NCBI GenBank assembly: GCA_038757945.1
Contig: JBCDGJ010000238.1
Location: 1-6,515, forward strand
DNA length: 6,515 bases
Reading direction: 5' to 3'
Origin: CALHVX01 sp038757945
Lineage (GTDB): Bacteria; Pseudomonadota; Gammaproteobacteria; Pseudomonadales; Azotimanducaceae
The position numbers and the translations under genes were made by a program. Positions within the stretch are counted from its first letter, which is position 1. Each line of letters opens with the position of its first letter. Under the pieces are notes generated by a model. It worked only from the letters and a program-made list of their open reading frames with translations. It was not told the DNA's origin and ran no database searches. Below are positions 6,205-6,515 of this stretch, piece after piece.

Positions 6205-6515
6205 TCTGAACAGCCTGATGGTCACCGTCGCTACGCTGAGCCTGTTTGCCCTGCTGGGATGGCTGCTGAGCCTGCGCCTGCGCAACGTCAGCATCGTCGA
6301 TGTGATGTGGTCGCTGATGTTTCTTCTGGCCGCCGGTAGCTTTGCTATGACTCTTGAACAGCCCGGGTCTCGCCTATGGCTGGTGCTTACGCTGGTCTCA
6401 GTGTGGGCACTACGATTGGCCGGCTATATCGCGTGGCGTAACTGGGGCGCTGGCGAGGACTACCGCTATCAGCGTATCCGCGCCAACAACGAGCCCGGGT
6501 TCGAGTTCAAAAGCC
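6197..6515 (+). CDS. DUF1295 (steroid 5-alpha-reductase-like) membrane protein, partial
   Basis: The N-terminal 106 residues are in the window and the gene runs off the right edge; family members are usually about 250-300 residues. Hydrophobic helices occupy roughly residues 8-28, 34-51 and 57-80. The DVMWSLMF segment (about 35-42), the W-x-LRLAGYIAWRNWG segment (about 70-83) and the EDYRYQRIR motif (about 86-94) are hallmarks of DUF1295, a relative of the steroid 5-alpha-reductase/isoprenylcysteine methyltransferase membrane fold. The substrate is unknown; a lipid is likely from the fold and typical neighbours. The strong GGAGGTG and the 8-bp overlap with the DUF2878 gene fix the start and indicate an operon. 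The C-terminal half, where cofactor-binding residues of this fold usually lie, cannot be judged here. Confidence 0.88.
   Translation, partial: MPDLNSLMVTVATLSLFALLGWLLSLRLRNVSIVDVMWSLMFLLAAGSFAMTLEQPGSRLWLVLTLVSVWALRLAGYIAWRNWGAGEDYRYQRIRANNEPGFEFKS

Noticed and set aside
5541..6209. Plus-strand 222-codon frame overlapping the DUF2878 gene
   Set aside because: It is the +1-shifted shadow of the DUF2878 frame, rich in Arg/Gly/Gln, and lacks the membrane pattern and motifs seen in the true frame.

Overview
The window is GC-rich (estimated by eye at a little over 60%), densely coded bacterial chromosome with no RNA genes, mobile elements or CRISPR. Domain composition and gene style suggest a high-GC proteobacterium, most likely a gammaproteobacterium. 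That placement is an inference from protein style, not from a marker gene.

Leftward block (minus strand, read from about 5429 down to 1). A RstA/OmpR-type response regulator (5429-4731) shares an ATGA stop/start overlap with a RstB/CpxA-like periplasmic-sensing histidine kinase (4734-3397). After 59 bp comes a six-TM hybrid histidine kinase with a C-terminal receiver (3337-1424). These three genes look like one signalling operon. A 138-bp gap (1286-1423) follows. It holds two tandem 18-bp units, each able to fold into a GC hairpin. Then come a 12-TM-type MFS exporter (1285-92) and, 36 bp later, the first 18 codons of another gene with a strong Shine-Dalgarno. That stub begins like a carboxymuconolactone-decarboxylase-family protein and runs off the left edge.

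Rightward block (plus strand, 5593 to the right edge). A DUF2878 membrane protein overlaps by 8 bp the start of a DUF1295 (steroid 5-alpha-reductase-like) membrane protein, which is cut by the right edge. In proteobacteria these two families are commonly found in clusters with cyclopropane-fatty-acid-synthase-like methyltransferases, DUF1365 proteins and flavin oxidoreductases that modify membrane fatty acids. The rest of such a cluster probably lies to the right of this window.

The two blocks diverge from a 163-bp intergenic region (5430-5592), so the two-component system could control its own operon and the lipid-type genes from one shared regulatory region. Nothing proves a wholly new system. 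The points most worth checking are this divergent pairing, the orphan hybrid kinase without an HPt partner in view, the hairpin repeat ahead of the MFS gene, and a possibly leaderless start of the response regulator.
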